Origin: Pedobacter steynii
GTDB taxonomy: Bacteria; Bacteroidota; Bacteroidia; Sphingobacteriales; Sphingobacteriaceae
DNA: 64,000 nt
Assembly (NCBI RefSeq): GCF_900103665.1
Contig: NZ_FNGY01000001.1
Coordinates: forward strand, 496,001-560,000
Direction: 5' to 3'
Positions 19,720-29,272 of the stretch are shown one piece after another. Both the position numbers and the translations under genes were made by a program. Every line of letters starts with the position of its first letter. The first letter of the stretch is position 1. Below the pieces are notes generated by a model, which searched no databases, was not told the origin of the DNA, and saw only the letters and a program-made list of their open reading frames with translations.

Positions 19720-20910
19720 ATGGATGTAGATGCTATAATTATTGGCGCCGGAGCTTGCGGTTTGATGTGTGCGGTTCAAGCGGGCTATTTAGGAAAAAGG
19801 GTAATATTGTTGGAAAAAAGCGATAAACCGGGAGCAAAAATTCTGATTTCCGGTGGGGGCAGATGTAACTATACCAATCTGTTTGCGACTGATGAACAGT
19901 TCATTTCCAACAACAAACACTTTTCTAAATCTGCATTTACCCAATGGACGGTAGAAGATACAATCAGCTTTTTTGAAACTTACGGAATCTCAGGAAAAGA
20001 GAAAACACTGGGACAACTTTTTCCTGATGGAAAGAATGCAAAAGACATCGTAGCGGCATTTACCAATATCTGTGAGGACTTTGGTCAGCAGATCATTTGT
20101 GATGCGCAGGTCAGTGAAATAGAACAAACAGCGGCCGGCTTTGAGGTTCGCTTTGATAGAGGAAATAAATCGCGCAGCTTAAAAGCACCGAAGTTAGTGA
20201 TTACCACCGGTGGATTGCCAATCCCTAAAATGGGCGCTACAGATTTTGCCTTGCGCTTTGCCAGAAAACACGACCTGAAGATCATTGAAACAGCACCGGC
20301 ACTGGTTCCTTTAACGATCACCGGAAAAGATGAAGACTGGTATGCACAGCTGTCAGGAAATTCGGTTTTCTGTGAAGTAAGCAACGACAGAATCTCTTTC
20401 GAGGAGAACATCTTATTTACCCACTGGGGCCTGAGCGGACCTGCGATCCTGCAAATTTCTTCCTACTGGAAAAGAGGAGAGGAGATTAATATTGATTTGC
20501 TGCCCAGACAAAACATACTGGAACTAATCGAAGAAGAACGCAAGGCGAATGGCAAACTGATGTTATCGACCTTGTTTAACCGGATTTATCCTAAGAAATT
20601 TACCGATGCCATGGCGAAATTTCTACCAATTGAAAAGCAGGTCGCCTCGCTAACAAAAACTGAACTGGAATTGATTCAGAAAACCATCCACCTGTTTAAA
20701 GTAAAACCTGCAGGGGATAAAGGTTACGATAAAGCGGAAGTGATGCGCGGTGGAATTGATACGAATGAACTCTCCTCAAAAACGCTGGAATGTAAAAGTA
20801 TTCCAGGCTTGTTTTTTGGCGGAGAATGCGTTGATGTAACGGGATGGCTTGGCGGATATAATTTTCAATGGGCCTGGGCAAACGGTTATGTGATCGCTCA
20901 AAATATTTAG
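19720..20910 (+). CDS. NAD(P)/FAD-dependent oxidoreductase, HI0933/YhiN (BaiN-like) family
   Basis: 396 residues from the ATG at 19720, which puts the FAD-binding motif IIGAGACGLMCA directly at the N-terminus as in relatives. An ATG at 19681 and a TTG at 19657 are possible but add a non-conserved stretch and overlap purK. Other family marks: the second motif ILISGGGRCNYTN and the C-terminal GLFFGGECVDVTGWLGGYNFQ flavin-contact segment. These flavoproteins are poorly characterised; one relative has been linked to bile-acid reduction, so the physiological role here is open. Confidence 0.88.
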   Translation: MDVDAIIIGAGACGLMCAVQAGYLGKRVILLEKSDKPGAKILISGGGRCNYTNLFATDEQFISNNKHFSKSAFTQWTVEDTISFFETYGISGKEKTLGQLFPDGKNAKDIVAAFTNICEDFGQQIICDAQVSEIEQTAAGFEVRFDRGNKSRSLKAPKLVITTGGLPIPKMGATDFALRFARKHDLKIIETAPALVPLTITGKDEDWYAQLSGNSVFCEVSNDRISFEENILFTHWGLSGPAILQISSYWKRGEEINIDLLPRQNILELIEEERKANGKLMLSTLFNRIYPKKFTDAMAKFLPIEKQVASLTKTELELIQKTIHLFKVKPAGDKGYDKAEVMRGGIDTNELSSKTLECKSIPGLFFGGECVDVTGWLGGYNFQWAWANGYVIAQNI

Positions 20911-20936
20911 TACATTAAAGAAAAGGAATAACGACA

Positions 20937-21557
20937 ATGAATAGCCATACCAAATTGATCAGGATTGTTTGTCTGTTTTTGGTGATTACTCCGATTCTTT
21001 TAATGGTTTCTTCTACCCGGCTTAGTGCACAGGAGAATTTTAATGTAGTAGTTTCGATGGCTAAAGGAGATCTGAATAGAGATTTGCTGGCAGATTCTGT
21101 GGTCGTTACTCAAGATACTATTGCAGATACCTCTCCTTATCGCCTGGAAATATACTTTGCCAAAAAGGGTGGAGGATACCACCTAAACATCCAGACTGAC
21201 AAAGCGATTAACGAGCAGTCTCCTAACGGAAAAGATGGATACCGGGATGGATATGGTTTTTCTAAAGTAACCATCAAAAGAGGAGTAATTGAGCTGCAAT
21301 GTCAGTTGATCAGAGGATACTTCATGCATAAATTCCGATATCAAAATGGGAATTTTGAATTGATCGGGTACAGTTATAGGACTATGAATCCTCTGGGCGT
21401 AAGTTTTGCAGACTTTAACTTGTCTACCGGCGTTTACCTCGGAACAGAAGAATATGATGACCCTGAGCAAAAAACAACGAAGAACAGGGAAATCATTAAA
21501 GTCCGTCCCCTTCCAAAATTGCAGGACTTTGTGCCTTATTCAAATGACCTGTATTGA
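20937..21557 (+). CDS. Secreted protein of unknown function with a Ca-binding-like GDLNRD motif
   Basis: 206 residues. An N-terminal signal sequence spans roughly residues 8-31 (ending LSAQ). The mature part starts with SMAKGDLNRDLLADSVVV, which resembles the Asp-rich calcium loops of FG-GAP or dockerin-like repeats, and continues as a single beta-rich domain (GVIELQCQLIRGYFMHKFRYQ, FELIGYSY). I do not recognise a named family. The gene follows the flavoprotein by 26 bases, so they may share a transcript. Two related structured elements lie downstream. Confidence 0.65.
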   Translation: MNSHTKLIRIVCLFLVITPILLMVSSTRLSAQENFNVVVSMAKGDLNRDLLADSVVVTQDTIADTSPYRLEIYFAKKGGGYHLNIQTDKAINEQSPNGKDGYRDGYGFSKVTIKRGVIELQCQLIRGYFMHKFRYQNGNFELIGYSYRTMNPLGVSFADFNLSTGVYLGTEEYDDPEQKTTKNREIIKVRPLPKLQDFVPYSNDLY

Positions 21558-21599
21558 TCAGTCAGGGTGCCTGAAAATATTTCTGCTCCAAAAAGGTAA

Positions 21600-21691
21600 T
21601 AAATAAAAATGTCCATCTCCTTTTCATCCCCGAATCTTTGCTGAAGGGCAAATATTCGAATGTCTTCAAAGCAAATGGACATTTTTATTTA
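21600..21691 (-). repeat. Structured element A (long paired ends, CCTTCA-loop hairpin inside)
   Basis: The outer arms 21600-21616 and 21675-21691 are perfectly complementary over 17 bp. The interior holds a hairpin at 21631-21658 that, read on the minus strand, is CGAAT-A-TTTGC, loop CCTTCA, GCAAA-G-ATTCG, with one A.G mismatch. The motif GACAT precedes it. Element B, about 120 bases away in the opposite orientation, has the same organisation. The element could be a small RNA, a terminator with a large loop or a non-autonomous repeat. Confidence 0.6.
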
Positions 21692-21812
21692 AAACTAGTA
21701 TCGCACCATCGCATGATGCCTAAAAATAGGATTAAAGCGAAAAAAGGAGCGTTTATGTCTGGACGGGTCGAGGTTTCGCTAGTGCTTGAGCAATATTCCT
21801 TGCAGTATTTCT

Positions 21813-21908
21813 AAAAAAAAGAGCATGTTCTGAAAAAGACATAGAAAGATTTTGCCGCCCTTCAGCGTGCAAAAGATTTCAGTCTTTGAAGAATATGCTC
21901 TTTTTTTT
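21813..21908 (+). repeat. Structured element B (relative of element A, opposite orientation)
   Basis: Outer arms 21813-21831 and 21890-21908 pair over 19 bp with one G.T wobble. The interior hairpin (21844-21880) has stem parts GAAA/TTTC, a tandem GA/GA mismatch, TTTTGC/GCAAAA, CGC/GCG and the loop CCTTCA, the same loop as element A. GACAT precedes it at the same relative place. The outer stem sequence differs from element A but stays paired. The right arm ends in eight T, so it could also terminate transcription on the + strand, and its A run could do so for the convergent gene. Confidence 0.6.
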
Positions 21909-21930
21909 AAAGTAATACAGTCAGGTCAGG

Positions 21931-24900
21931 TTAATCACAATTAGGAATGGTATACGTCCAGGTTTCTGCGATTCCTGTTGGGAAGCTATAAATCATCCCT
22001 TTACCCATTTCAAACCAGAGCTTGCCACGTAGCTTTTCACGACTGCCAATTTCATTCATAGAAAGGCTATCATAGATTCTGCCATTGATGACTACATATT
22101 TAATTTTTTCAGAATTTCTGATGTCATTTAAAGGATTCGCATCCATCACAATAAGGTCGGCTAGTTTACCCGTTTCCAATGAACCGATTTCTTTGTCCAT
22201 GCCAAGGTAAGCAGCACCGTTTAAGGTGGCACTACGGATCGCCTGTAAAGGAGTCATTCCTCCTTGTACCAGCATCCACAATTCCCAATGTGCGCCTAAT
22301 CCCTGAATCTGTCCATGGGCACCAAGGTTTACTTTTGTTCCGCCGTCCGCAATTTGTCTAACGGCTTTTGCCACTTCAATATGTCCGTAATCTCCATATT
22401 CTGAAGTTGTTCTTCTTCTGGCACGGGCATCAATAATGGCACGTGGGGTAAAGGCCATCAGCCTTTCATTTTCCCATACATTGGTACGGTCATACCAGTA
22501 GTTTTCTCCCCACTGGCTACCGTAACTTACAATTAAGGTCGGCGTATAGGCTACACTGGTATTGTTCCAGAAAGAGGTTACATCTTTATAGACCGGTGCC
22601 ATAGGAATACTGTGTTCAATTCCGGTATGTCCGTCGGCCACCATATTCATATTCGTGAAAAAGGTAGATCCACCTTCCGGTACGACTTCCATTTTTAATT
22701 GTCTGGCTGCTTCGAGGATCTGCTGACGCTGCTCTCTTCTCGGCTGATTATATGATTTTACAGAAAATGCACCTACTGCTTTTAATCTTTTGAGGTGAGA
22801 AAGGGCATCATCAAGGCTATTGATGACCACTTTAAAATCTCCGTCTGCACCGTATAAGATGGAACCGGTAGAATATAAACGCGGACCTACCATTCTTCCT
22901 GCTTTTAACATTTCAGCCTGACTAAACACCATTTCCGTATTGGAAGATGGGTCATGTGAGGTAGTTACCCCAAAGGCGAGGTTAGCCATGTACGACCAGT
23001 CCTGTTGTGGTGAAATCCCATCCGGGCTGGTTCTTAAATGTGCGTGTACGTCTATGATCCCCGGCATAATGGTTTTTCCGGTCACGTCAATTACCCTGGC
23101 CTGATCCGGAATGGTCATTTCTGCGGCTTTTCCGATGGCAATGATTTTATTATTCTCGATCAGAATTGTACCTTCTTCGATTACCTCATCGCCTTTCATG
23201 GTGACTATTCTTGCTCCTTTTAAAGCAAGTAATCCGGTAGGAGCATCGCTTTTAAGTTTTAGTCCGATGGAAAGACCTGCAGTATCAGGTTTTCTAACAG
23301 ACTGGTTTCCTGAATCTGTGAAGTTAAAAGCGCTGCTGATCTCTCTGCTAAAGTATTGTTCTCCCAAGGTCCAGAATAACTTCTGACTGTCATTGCTCCA
23401 GTGGATATAAGTCCCCCCATCGGCAGTCACCCTGGTTAAAGGGATTGATTTGTTGGTAGAAGACAGTTCCAGGGGAGTTCCAACGGTTACCATTGGGGTG
23501 ATGTATACATTAAATAATTCGGTAAAAGCCATCCATTTGCCATCAGGACTTGGTGTAAACTGAGTCACATAAGTAGAGGTATAATGTGTTCTTTCATTCC
23601 CGCCATTCAGGTCTACACTCTTAAATGCTCTTTTTCCGCCTTCATTTCCCTGGAAATAAATGCGGGTATCGTCGGTATTGAATTGTGGTTTAATACCGTT
23701 GTCAGAAACCAGGGTTTTTGCACCGCCATTGGCTGGCATGATAAAGATTCCTGTTCCTCTGCCATAGGCATAACCGAGCACATCGTTTCCGATGCCTTTT
23801 CTGAAAATAATCTTATCACCTTTATTAGAGTAAGAAGGGGAGTAGTAGAACCCTTTTTCGTCAGTTAGGCTAATGGTTTTTCCTGATTTCAGGTCTGTTC
23901 TTTTAATTGCTCCTTTTAGTTCATCATTCCAGGTGGTATAAATTACATATTTTCCATCATTGCTGATTTTAGGTTCAAATTCAAAGTCGATCCCATTGCT
24001 TACCCTTTCCGGAGTTCCATTGGGCAGTTCTTTTTTGTATAAAAATCCGGCTGCATTAAAAACGACCATTTTGCCATCCGCAGAGGTGGTCAGCTGACGG
24101 ATCATTTTTACATCGAACTCATTGCTGTAGACATTATGAGGGAAATGCAGGGCTTGTTGAACAGTCTGACTGCTGTTTACCCGGAAAGGGATGTCGTTTG
24201 CTGTCAGTGTGGCGAGGTCTATTTTTTTGATTTTTCCTTTTGCATAGAACACAAGTCCTTTGCCGTCTGGCGTCCAGGCATAGTTCGGATACACACCAAA
24301 GATAGCCCAGGTTTCCTGTTGATCGTGAGAAAGGTCTTCATATATCGGCCATTCCTCGCCGGTGCGCAAATTTTGAATATACATCACCGATTTTAAGCGG
24401 ACACGTTTTACATAGGCCATCATTTTACCATCGGGAGATATTTGCGGTCTGGCGGCACCACCTTGCTGTGCAATCAGGTTGCTCAGCTTTCCTGTGGTCA
24501 TGTCCAGCTGACGAATGGCATAGATCAATCCGTTTGGGTCTTTACTGTATTCGAAATTTGGGCCCGGTGCCATGTCTTCACTAAAATAAAGATACCTGCC
24601 ATTAGGACTGATATTGGGCTCTCCGGCATCCTGCTGGTCATTTTTTCTCTTGGTCAGCTGTACGCCTTCACCACCATAAATGCTATACATCCACATTTCT
24701 CCTGCACCAAGGGAACGTGAACCGGTAAAGTGTTTTCTGGCGACCAGGTATTCACTATTTGGCATCCAGGTCGCATTATTTAGTAAGCGGAAGGTTTCTT
24801 TAGTCACCTGTCTTTTATTGGAACCATCGCGGTTCATGATCCAGATGTTGTCTGCACCATTCTTATCACTGGTATAAGAAATGTATTTGCCATTCGGGCT

Positions 24901-25185
24901 GAAACGGGGCTGAATGTCCCAGGCTATGCCTCCGCTGAGTAACACCGCCGATCCACCTGTAATGGGCATGCTGTAAATATCGCCAAGCAAATCAAAAACG
25001 ATATCTTTACCATCCCCGCTTACATCGAGGTTCATCCAGGTCCCTTCATCAGTATCTATACTGAAATTTTTTGTAGGACCCTGGTATTTTTCAATATCCC
25101 ACTTCTTTTCCTGGGAACTCTTTTCCTGAGAAAATGCGGATTGAAAAATGAATAGAAAAAATAGGGGAAGTAAAGATTTCTTCAT
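21931..25185 (-). CDS. Secreted amidohydrolase with N-terminal TolB-like beta-propeller
   Basis: 1084 residues. Signal peptide MKKSLLPLFFLFIFQSAFS. Residues about 40-640 contain many PD40/TolB-type repeats (FSPNGKYISYTSDK, ISPDGKMMAYVKR, FTPSPDGKWMAFTE). The C-terminal 430 residues are a metal-dependent amidohydrolase: GIIDVHAHL (metal HxH), a Lys in FSVKSYN, His in GIEHSI and in NLGAHGQ, and the closing LETGKLADLIVMDANPL. Such fusions are predicted periplasmic imidazolonepropionase- or dipeptidase-like hydrolases; the substrate is unknown. Single gene, convergent with the upstream secreted protein. Confidence 0.88.
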   Translation of the reverse strand: MKKSLLPLFFLFIFQSAFSQEKSSQEKKWDIEKYQGPTKNFSIDTDEGTWMNLDVSGDGKDIVFDLLGDIYSMPITGGSAVLLSGGIAWDIQPRFSPNGKYISYTSDKNGADNIWIMNRDGSNKRQVTKETFRLLNNATWMPNSEYLVARKHFTGSRSLGAGEMWMYSIYGGEGVQLTKRKNDQQDAGEPNISPNGRYLYFSEDMAPGPNFEYSKDPNGLIYAIRQLDMTTGKLSNLIAQQGGAARPQISPDGKMMAYVKRVRLKSVMYIQNLRTGEEWPIYEDLSHDQQETWAIFGVYPNYAWTPDGKGLVFYAKGKIKKIDLATLTANDIPFRVNSSQTVQQALHFPHNVYSNEFDVKMIRQLTTSADGKMVVFNAAGFLYKKELPNGTPERVSNGIDFEFEPKISNDGKYVIYTTWNDELKGAIKRTDLKSGKTISLTDEKGFYYSPSYSNKGDKIIFRKGIGNDVLGYAYGRGTGIFIMPANGGAKTLVSDNGIKPQFNTDDTRIYFQGNEGGKRAFKSVDLNGGNERTHYTSTYVTQFTPSPDGKWMAFTELFNVYITPMVTVGTPLELSSTNKSIPLTRVTADGGTYIHWSNDSQKLFWTLGEQYFSREISSAFNFTDSGNQSVRKPDTAGLSIGLKLKSDAPTGLLALKGARIVTMKGDEVIEEGTILIENNKIIAIGKAAEMTIPDQARVIDVTGKTIMPGIIDVHAHLRTSPDGISPQQDWSYMANLAFGVTTSHDPSSNTEMVFSQAEMLKAGRMVGPRLYSTGSILYGADGDFKVVINSLDDALSHLKRLKAVGAFSVKSYNQPRREQRQQILEAARQLKMEVVPEGGSTFFTNMNMVADGHTGIEHSIPMAPVYKDVTSFWNNTSVAYTPTLIVSYGSQWGENYWYDRTNVWENERLMAFTPRAIIDARARRRTTSEYGDYGHIEVAKAVRQIADGGTKVNLGAHGQIQGLGAHWELWMLVQGGMTPLQAIRSATLNGAAYLGMDKEIGSLETGKLADLIVMDANPLNDIRNSEKIKYVVINGRIYDSLSMNEIGSREKLRGKLWFEMGKGMIYSFPTGIAETWTYTIPNCD

Positions 25186-25238
25186 AGCGGTGTGTCGTAT
25201 AAATTAGCCCGCAATTTAATAATATCAGTTCATTTTTA

Positions 25239-25246
25239 TAGTTTTG
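25239..25246 (+). promoter_or_regulatory. Candidate promoter -7 box for the RecQ-like helicase
   Basis: TAGTTTTG matches TAnnTTTG exactly. A start of transcription about seven bases downstream would favour the ATG at 25262 as the start codon of the helicase. A -33 element is not clear. Confidence 0.4.
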
Positions 25247-25261
25247 ATGAGTAACCTTTTT

Positions 25262-27154
25262 ATGAGTGAAGCAGAGATACTAAAAAGATACTGGGGATTT
25301 GATTCTTTCAGACCATTACAGTCAGACATTATCAGTTCCGTTTTAAATGGCCATGATACCCTGGCATTGTTGCCCACGGGAGGAGGGAAATCCCTTTGTT
25401 TCCAGATACCTGCATTGGTAAAGGAAGGAATATGTATTGTCATTTCCCCGCTGATTGCCCTAATGAAAGATCAGGTCGAAAATCTGAAAGCGAAAGGAAT
25501 TGAGGCCGTCGCAATTTATGCAGGGATGGGAAAAAGAGAAATCGACATCCTGCTCGACAACTGCATTTATGGGAAAATAAAGTTTTTATACTTGTCGCCG
25601 GAACGATTATTATCCGAAATTGTGCGGGTTCGGATTTCCTATATGAACGTAAACCTGATTGCGGTGGATGAAGCGCATTGTATTTCCCAATGGGGATATG
25701 ATTTCAGACCTCCTTATCAGCAGATTGCCGAAATCAGAGAGATTCATCCTAAAGTGCCGGTGTTGGCACTTACTGCCACTGCAACTCAGTTTGTACGTGC
25801 AGATATCATCGAAAAATTAAAATTTACCACGCCTAAAGTATTTGTTCAGAGTTTTGAACGTAAGAACCTGAGCTATGTCGTGCTGGATAAAGAAGATAAG
25901 TATAAAAAACTGATTGATATTGTCAGGAATGTGAAAGGGACAGGATTGGTTTACGTTCGCAATAGGAGAGAGACGGCAGAAGTGGCTTCTTTCCTGATGA
26001 GAAACCAGATTGCTGCGGATTTCTATCATGCGGGAATACCAAGAGATGAACGTTTCCGGAAGCAGGAAGACTGGAAAAAGAATAAGATCAGGGTGATGGT
26101 GGCTACCAATGCCTTCGGAATGGGGATCGATAAAGCGGATGTCCGTTTTGTAGTGCACCTGGATTTACCGGAAAGCCTGGAAGCATATTATCAGGAAGCA
26201 GGTCGTGCCGGAAGGGATGAACAAAAGGCCTATGCGGTACTGCTGGCCAATAAGTCCGATCAGATGGCTTTAAAGGCCAAGTACGCAGATCATTTTCCAA
26301 CGGTAGAGGACATTAAAAAAACATACCATTACCTCGGCAATTATTTTCAGCTGGCCTTTGGCGCGGGAGAAGGGCTTACCTTTAATTTTGACCTGGCCGA
26401 TTTTTGCAAGAGGTTTAATGTTGGGGTCATCAAAACAATGGCTGCCCTGAAGTTTTTAGAACATGATGGCTATTTGACTTTGTCGGAAAACATCTTTTTA
26501 CCTTCCCGGGTATTGTTCACTGCTTCGCATGAAGACGTGTACCGTTTTCAAATTGAAAATGCAGGATATGATCCATTGATCAAGGCAATTTTAAGGTCTT
26601 ATGGCGGGGCATTTGATCAATATGTGAAAATTGAGGAAAATGAAATCGCTAAAAAAGTAGGATTGTCTTTTAGTACGGCAAAGAAAATGATCAGTAACCT
26701 GGAAGAACAGGGATTGTTGTCCTATTTGCCACAGTCTGATCAGCCACAATTGCAATATATCCGTCCAAGGGTTGATTTTGTCCACATGGATATCGATGTA
26801 AAATACATCAAACTGAGGAAAAAGATTCAATTGGACCAGATCAATGCAGTCCTGGCTTATACGGAGAACGCCGAATGCCGGAATGTCCAGCTATTGAGGT
26901 ATTTCGATGAGCCTAATGCCGACAAATGTGGCGTTTGTGATGTTTGCCTGGCGGAAAAGAAAGAAGATGATCTCGACCAGTTGTCAGACCGCATCGATTT
27001 TGAGCTGATGAAGCTCTTGCAAACGCAGACACAAACAATCGAAGACCTGGTAACAGGTGTTAAATCCGGCAGCGAAAATCAAAAGCTGGAAAGGATCCGC
27101 GAATTGCTGGATGCCGGAAAAATTAAAACTGACGGTAAAAACTATTATCTTTAA
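25262..27154 (+). CDS. RecQ-family ATP-dependent DNA helicase
   Basis: About 630 residues. Superfamily 2 helicase motifs are complete: motif 0 GFDSFRPLQ, Walker A LLPTGGGKS, DEAH in VDEAHCISQWGYDFRPPY, VLALTATAT, and motif VI QEAGRAGRDE. A winged-helix region follows. The zinc-binding cysteines come late (CRNVQLLRYFDE..CGVCDVC), and the protein ends in a short helical tail without an obvious HRDC domain. It unwinds DNA 3'-5' in recombination and replication repair. I chose the ATG at 25262 because relatives begin a few residues before ILKRYWGFDSF and a -7 box overlaps the earlier TTG/ATG; the ATG at 25247 remains possible. Confidence 0.92.
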   Translation: MSEAEILKRYWGFDSFRPLQSDIISSVLNGHDTLALLPTGGGKSLCFQIPALVKEGICIVISPLIALMKDQVENLKAKGIEAVAIYAGMGKREIDILLDNCIYGKIKFLYLSPERLLSEIVRVRISYMNVNLIAVDEAHCISQWGYDFRPPYQQIAEIREIHPKVPVLALTATATQFVRADIIEKLKFTTPKVFVQSFERKNLSYVVLDKEDKYKKLIDIVRNVKGTGLVYVRNRRETAEVASFLMRNQIAADFYHAGIPRDERFRKQEDWKKNKIRVMVATNAFGMGIDKADVRFVVHLDLPESLEAYYQEAGRAGRDEQKAYAVLLANKSDQMALKAKYADHFPTVEDIKKTYHYLGNYFQLAFGAGEGLTFNFDLADFCKRFNVGVIKTMAALKFLEHDGYLTLSENIFLPSRVLFTASHEDVYRFQIENAGYDPLIKAILRSYGGAFDQYVKIEENEIAKKVGLSFSTAKKMISNLEEQGLLSYLPQSDQPQLQYIRPRVDFVHMDIDVKYIKLRKKIQLDQINAVLAYTENAECRNVQLLRYFDEPNADKCGVCDVCLAEKKEDDLDQLSDRIDFELMKLLQTQTQTIEDLVTGVKSGSENQKLERIRELLDAGKIKTDGKNYYL

Positions 27155-27176
27155 ATTGCAACAAATCAATATACCT

Positions 27177-27887
27177 ATGAAGAAATTAAACCTTATTGTG
27201 CTCGCTATCCCTGTTTTATTGGCAGGATGTACTGCTGAATGTGTGAAAGATTCCGGAATTCAGACGAGTAAAGTGGTGGAGCTGAAAAGCTATGATAAAA
27301 TCAAAGTGAGCGGAACAATTAAGTTGGTTTTGACACAGGACAGTACCTATAATGTGAAGATTCAGGCGGATTCAAATGTGATGAGCCATATCAGGTCGAG
27401 AGTAAGCGGATCTGAACTGGAACTTAAACTGGAAGATGGCAGCTATTGCGGAACAGATTCTGTTGTGGTTTATGCAGGGATTGGCGAGCTGACCGAACTC
27501 AATACCAGTGGAATGGTACGGGTGATTGGTGAAGGGCCAGTCTACGTGAAAGACCTGAAAATGGACCTGAGTGGTAGTTCTGATGTGAAACTAAACATCA
27601 GCGCGAGTAAGGTAACCACAAAAATTGATGGTGTGGGTAAACTGACATTGACTGGCCAAACGGGAACCCATGTGTTAAAAACAAGCGGAACCTCTAAAGT
27701 AGAAGCCTTTGATTTTGTGGCCGGTATCTATGATATTACTGTTGATGGAACAGGAAAAGCCAACATCAATGTGTTGAATGATTTAAAAGTGAAGACCTCG
27801 GGATCGAGTGAAATTTATTATAAAGGAAATCCAAAGAATGTGGAGGAGAAAAAATCAGGAGCAGCTAAGCTGGAGAAAGTAAATTAG
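27177..27887 (+). CDS. DUF2807 (head GIN domain) lipoprotein
   Basis: 236 residues starting at the ATG 23 bases after the helicase stop. The lipobox VLLAGC gives a lipidated Cys near residue 17. The rest is a repetitive beta-helix-like domain with strands such as KIKVSGTIKLVLTQD, SGSELELKLEDG and TKIDGVGKLTLTGQTG, typical of the DUF2807 putative auto-transporter adhesin head domain common in Bacteroidota. It likely sits in the outer membrane or periplasm. Function is not known; it may be co-transcribed with the helicase gene. Confidence 0.8.
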   Translation: MKKLNLIVLAIPVLLAGCTAECVKDSGIQTSKVVELKSYDKIKVSGTIKLVLTQDSTYNVKIQADSNVMSHIRSRVSGSELELKLEDGSYCGTDSVVVYAGIGELTELNTSGMVRVIGEGPVYVKDLKMDLSGSSDVKLNISASKVTTKIDGVGKLTLTGQTGTHVLKTSGTSKVEAFDFVAGIYDITVDGTGKANINVLNDLKVKTSGSSEIYYKGNPKNVEEKKSGAAKLEKVN

Positions 27888-27932
27888 CCGTAATTGCCGT
27901 TTTTTAGCTATTTTAGTCGCCTTATTTAATAC

Positions 27933-29237
27933 ATGGAACAAAAAAACGACAAGAAAGTTATCCAGTCATGGGCCTTCTTTGACTGGGCAAATTCTTCTTA
28001 TAATTTAGTCATCACCTCAACTATTTTTCCTGCTTATTATACGATTATCACCACGACGGCGGCTCATGGGGATCAGGTGACTTTCTTTGGGCTTAAGTTT
28101 ACAAATACAGCTTTATCGAATTATGCGCTTTCCCTGGCTTATTTGATGATGGTGATCCTGTTGCCCATTCTATCGGCCACAGCGGATTACAGAGGGAATA
28201 AGAAAATATTCATGAAGATCTTCACCTATATTGGCGGTATTGCCTGTATGGGGCTGTTCTTCTTTAAACTGGACACCCTGGAACTCGGAATTATTTGTTT
28301 CATCATTGCTGCAATGGGTTATATCGGCGGGGTATTGTTCAACAATTCTTACCTGCCCGAGATTGCAACAAAAGATCAACAGGACCGGGTTAGCGCTCAA
28401 GGTTATGCCTATGGCTATATCGGCAGTGTCTTGTTGCAGCTCATTTGTTTTATTTTTGTCCTGAAACCTGAACTTTTTGGCATCACTGATGGCTCATTAC
28501 CGGCAAGGATGTCTTTTCTTTTGGTCGGGATCTGGTGGATTGGTTTTGCACAGATTTCTTTTAACAGATTACCTGCAGGTAGTCCTAATTATACGGCAAT
28601 TAACAAAAATGTAGTGCACAGCGGTTTCGGGGAGCTGGCGAAGGTATGGCGACAACTGAAAAGTATGAAAGTGATGAAGCGCTTTCTGATTGCCTTTTTC
28701 TTTTATTCTATGGGGGTGCAGACGGTGATGCTGGCGGCTGCCGGATTTGGAGAGAAAACTTTACACCTGGGCACCTCTAAATTAATTGCAGTGATCCTGA
28801 TTATACAGCTAGTCGCTATTCTGGGCGCAATCTGGATGTCTAAACTGGCAAAAAAGATCGGGAATGTGAGCGTGCTGATCCTGGTGGTTGGCATTTGGGT
28901 GATGACCTGTATTGCTGCTTATTTCATTACCAATGAATATGAGTTTTATGGGTTGGCCGCAGTAGTTGGCCTGATTATGGGAGGGATCCAATCTTTATCC
29001 AGGTCTACTTATTCCAAATTTATTCCTGAGCATACACCCGATACGGCTTCATTTTTCAGTTTTTATGATGTAACAGAAAAACTGGCGGTAGTGATCGGAC
29101 TTTTTAGTTTTGCTTATATTGAGGAACAAACAGGAAACATGCGGAATTCTGTGCTTGCATTGGCCTCGTTTTTTGTTTTAGGATTGATATTTTTGCTACT
29201 GCTTAGGAAAGTAGCACCAAAAATGGTTAAAGGTTAA
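27933..29237 (+). CDS. MFS transporter, UMF1 (Atg22-like) family
   Basis: 434 residues with about twelve hydrophobic segments. The N-terminus VIQSWAFFDWANSSYNLVITS is diagnostic of the UMF1/Atg22-like branch of the major facilitator superfamily, and YLPEIATKDQQDRVSAQGYAYGYIGS and GGIQSLSRSTYSKFIPE are further conserved loops. The yeast relative exports amino acids from the vacuole; the substrate of bacterial members is not established. It lies in the inner membrane. Genes on both sides point the same way but suggest no common pathway. Confidence 0.9.
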   Translation: MEQKNDKKVIQSWAFFDWANSSYNLVITSTIFPAYYTIITTTAAHGDQVTFFGLKFTNTALSNYALSLAYLMMVILLPILSATADYRGNKKIFMKIFTYIGGIACMGLFFFKLDTLELGIICFIIAAMGYIGGVLFNNSYLPEIATKDQQDRVSAQGYAYGYIGSVLLQLICFIFVLKPELFGITDGSLPARMSFLLVGIWWIGFAQISFNRLPAGSPNYTAINKNVVHSGFGELAKVWRQLKSMKVMKRFLIAFFFYSMGVQTVMLAAAGFGEKTLHLGTSKLIAVILIIQLVAILGAIWMSKLAKKIGNVSVLILVVGIWVMTCIAAYFITNEYEFYGLAAVVGLIMGGIQSLSRSTYSKFIPEHTPDTASFFSFYDVTEKLAVVIGLFSFAYIEEQTGNMRNSVLALASFFVLGLIFLLLLRKVAPKMVKG

Positions 29238-29272
29238 CCATCATACATTTTTAATAAGACCAATAGATACAC

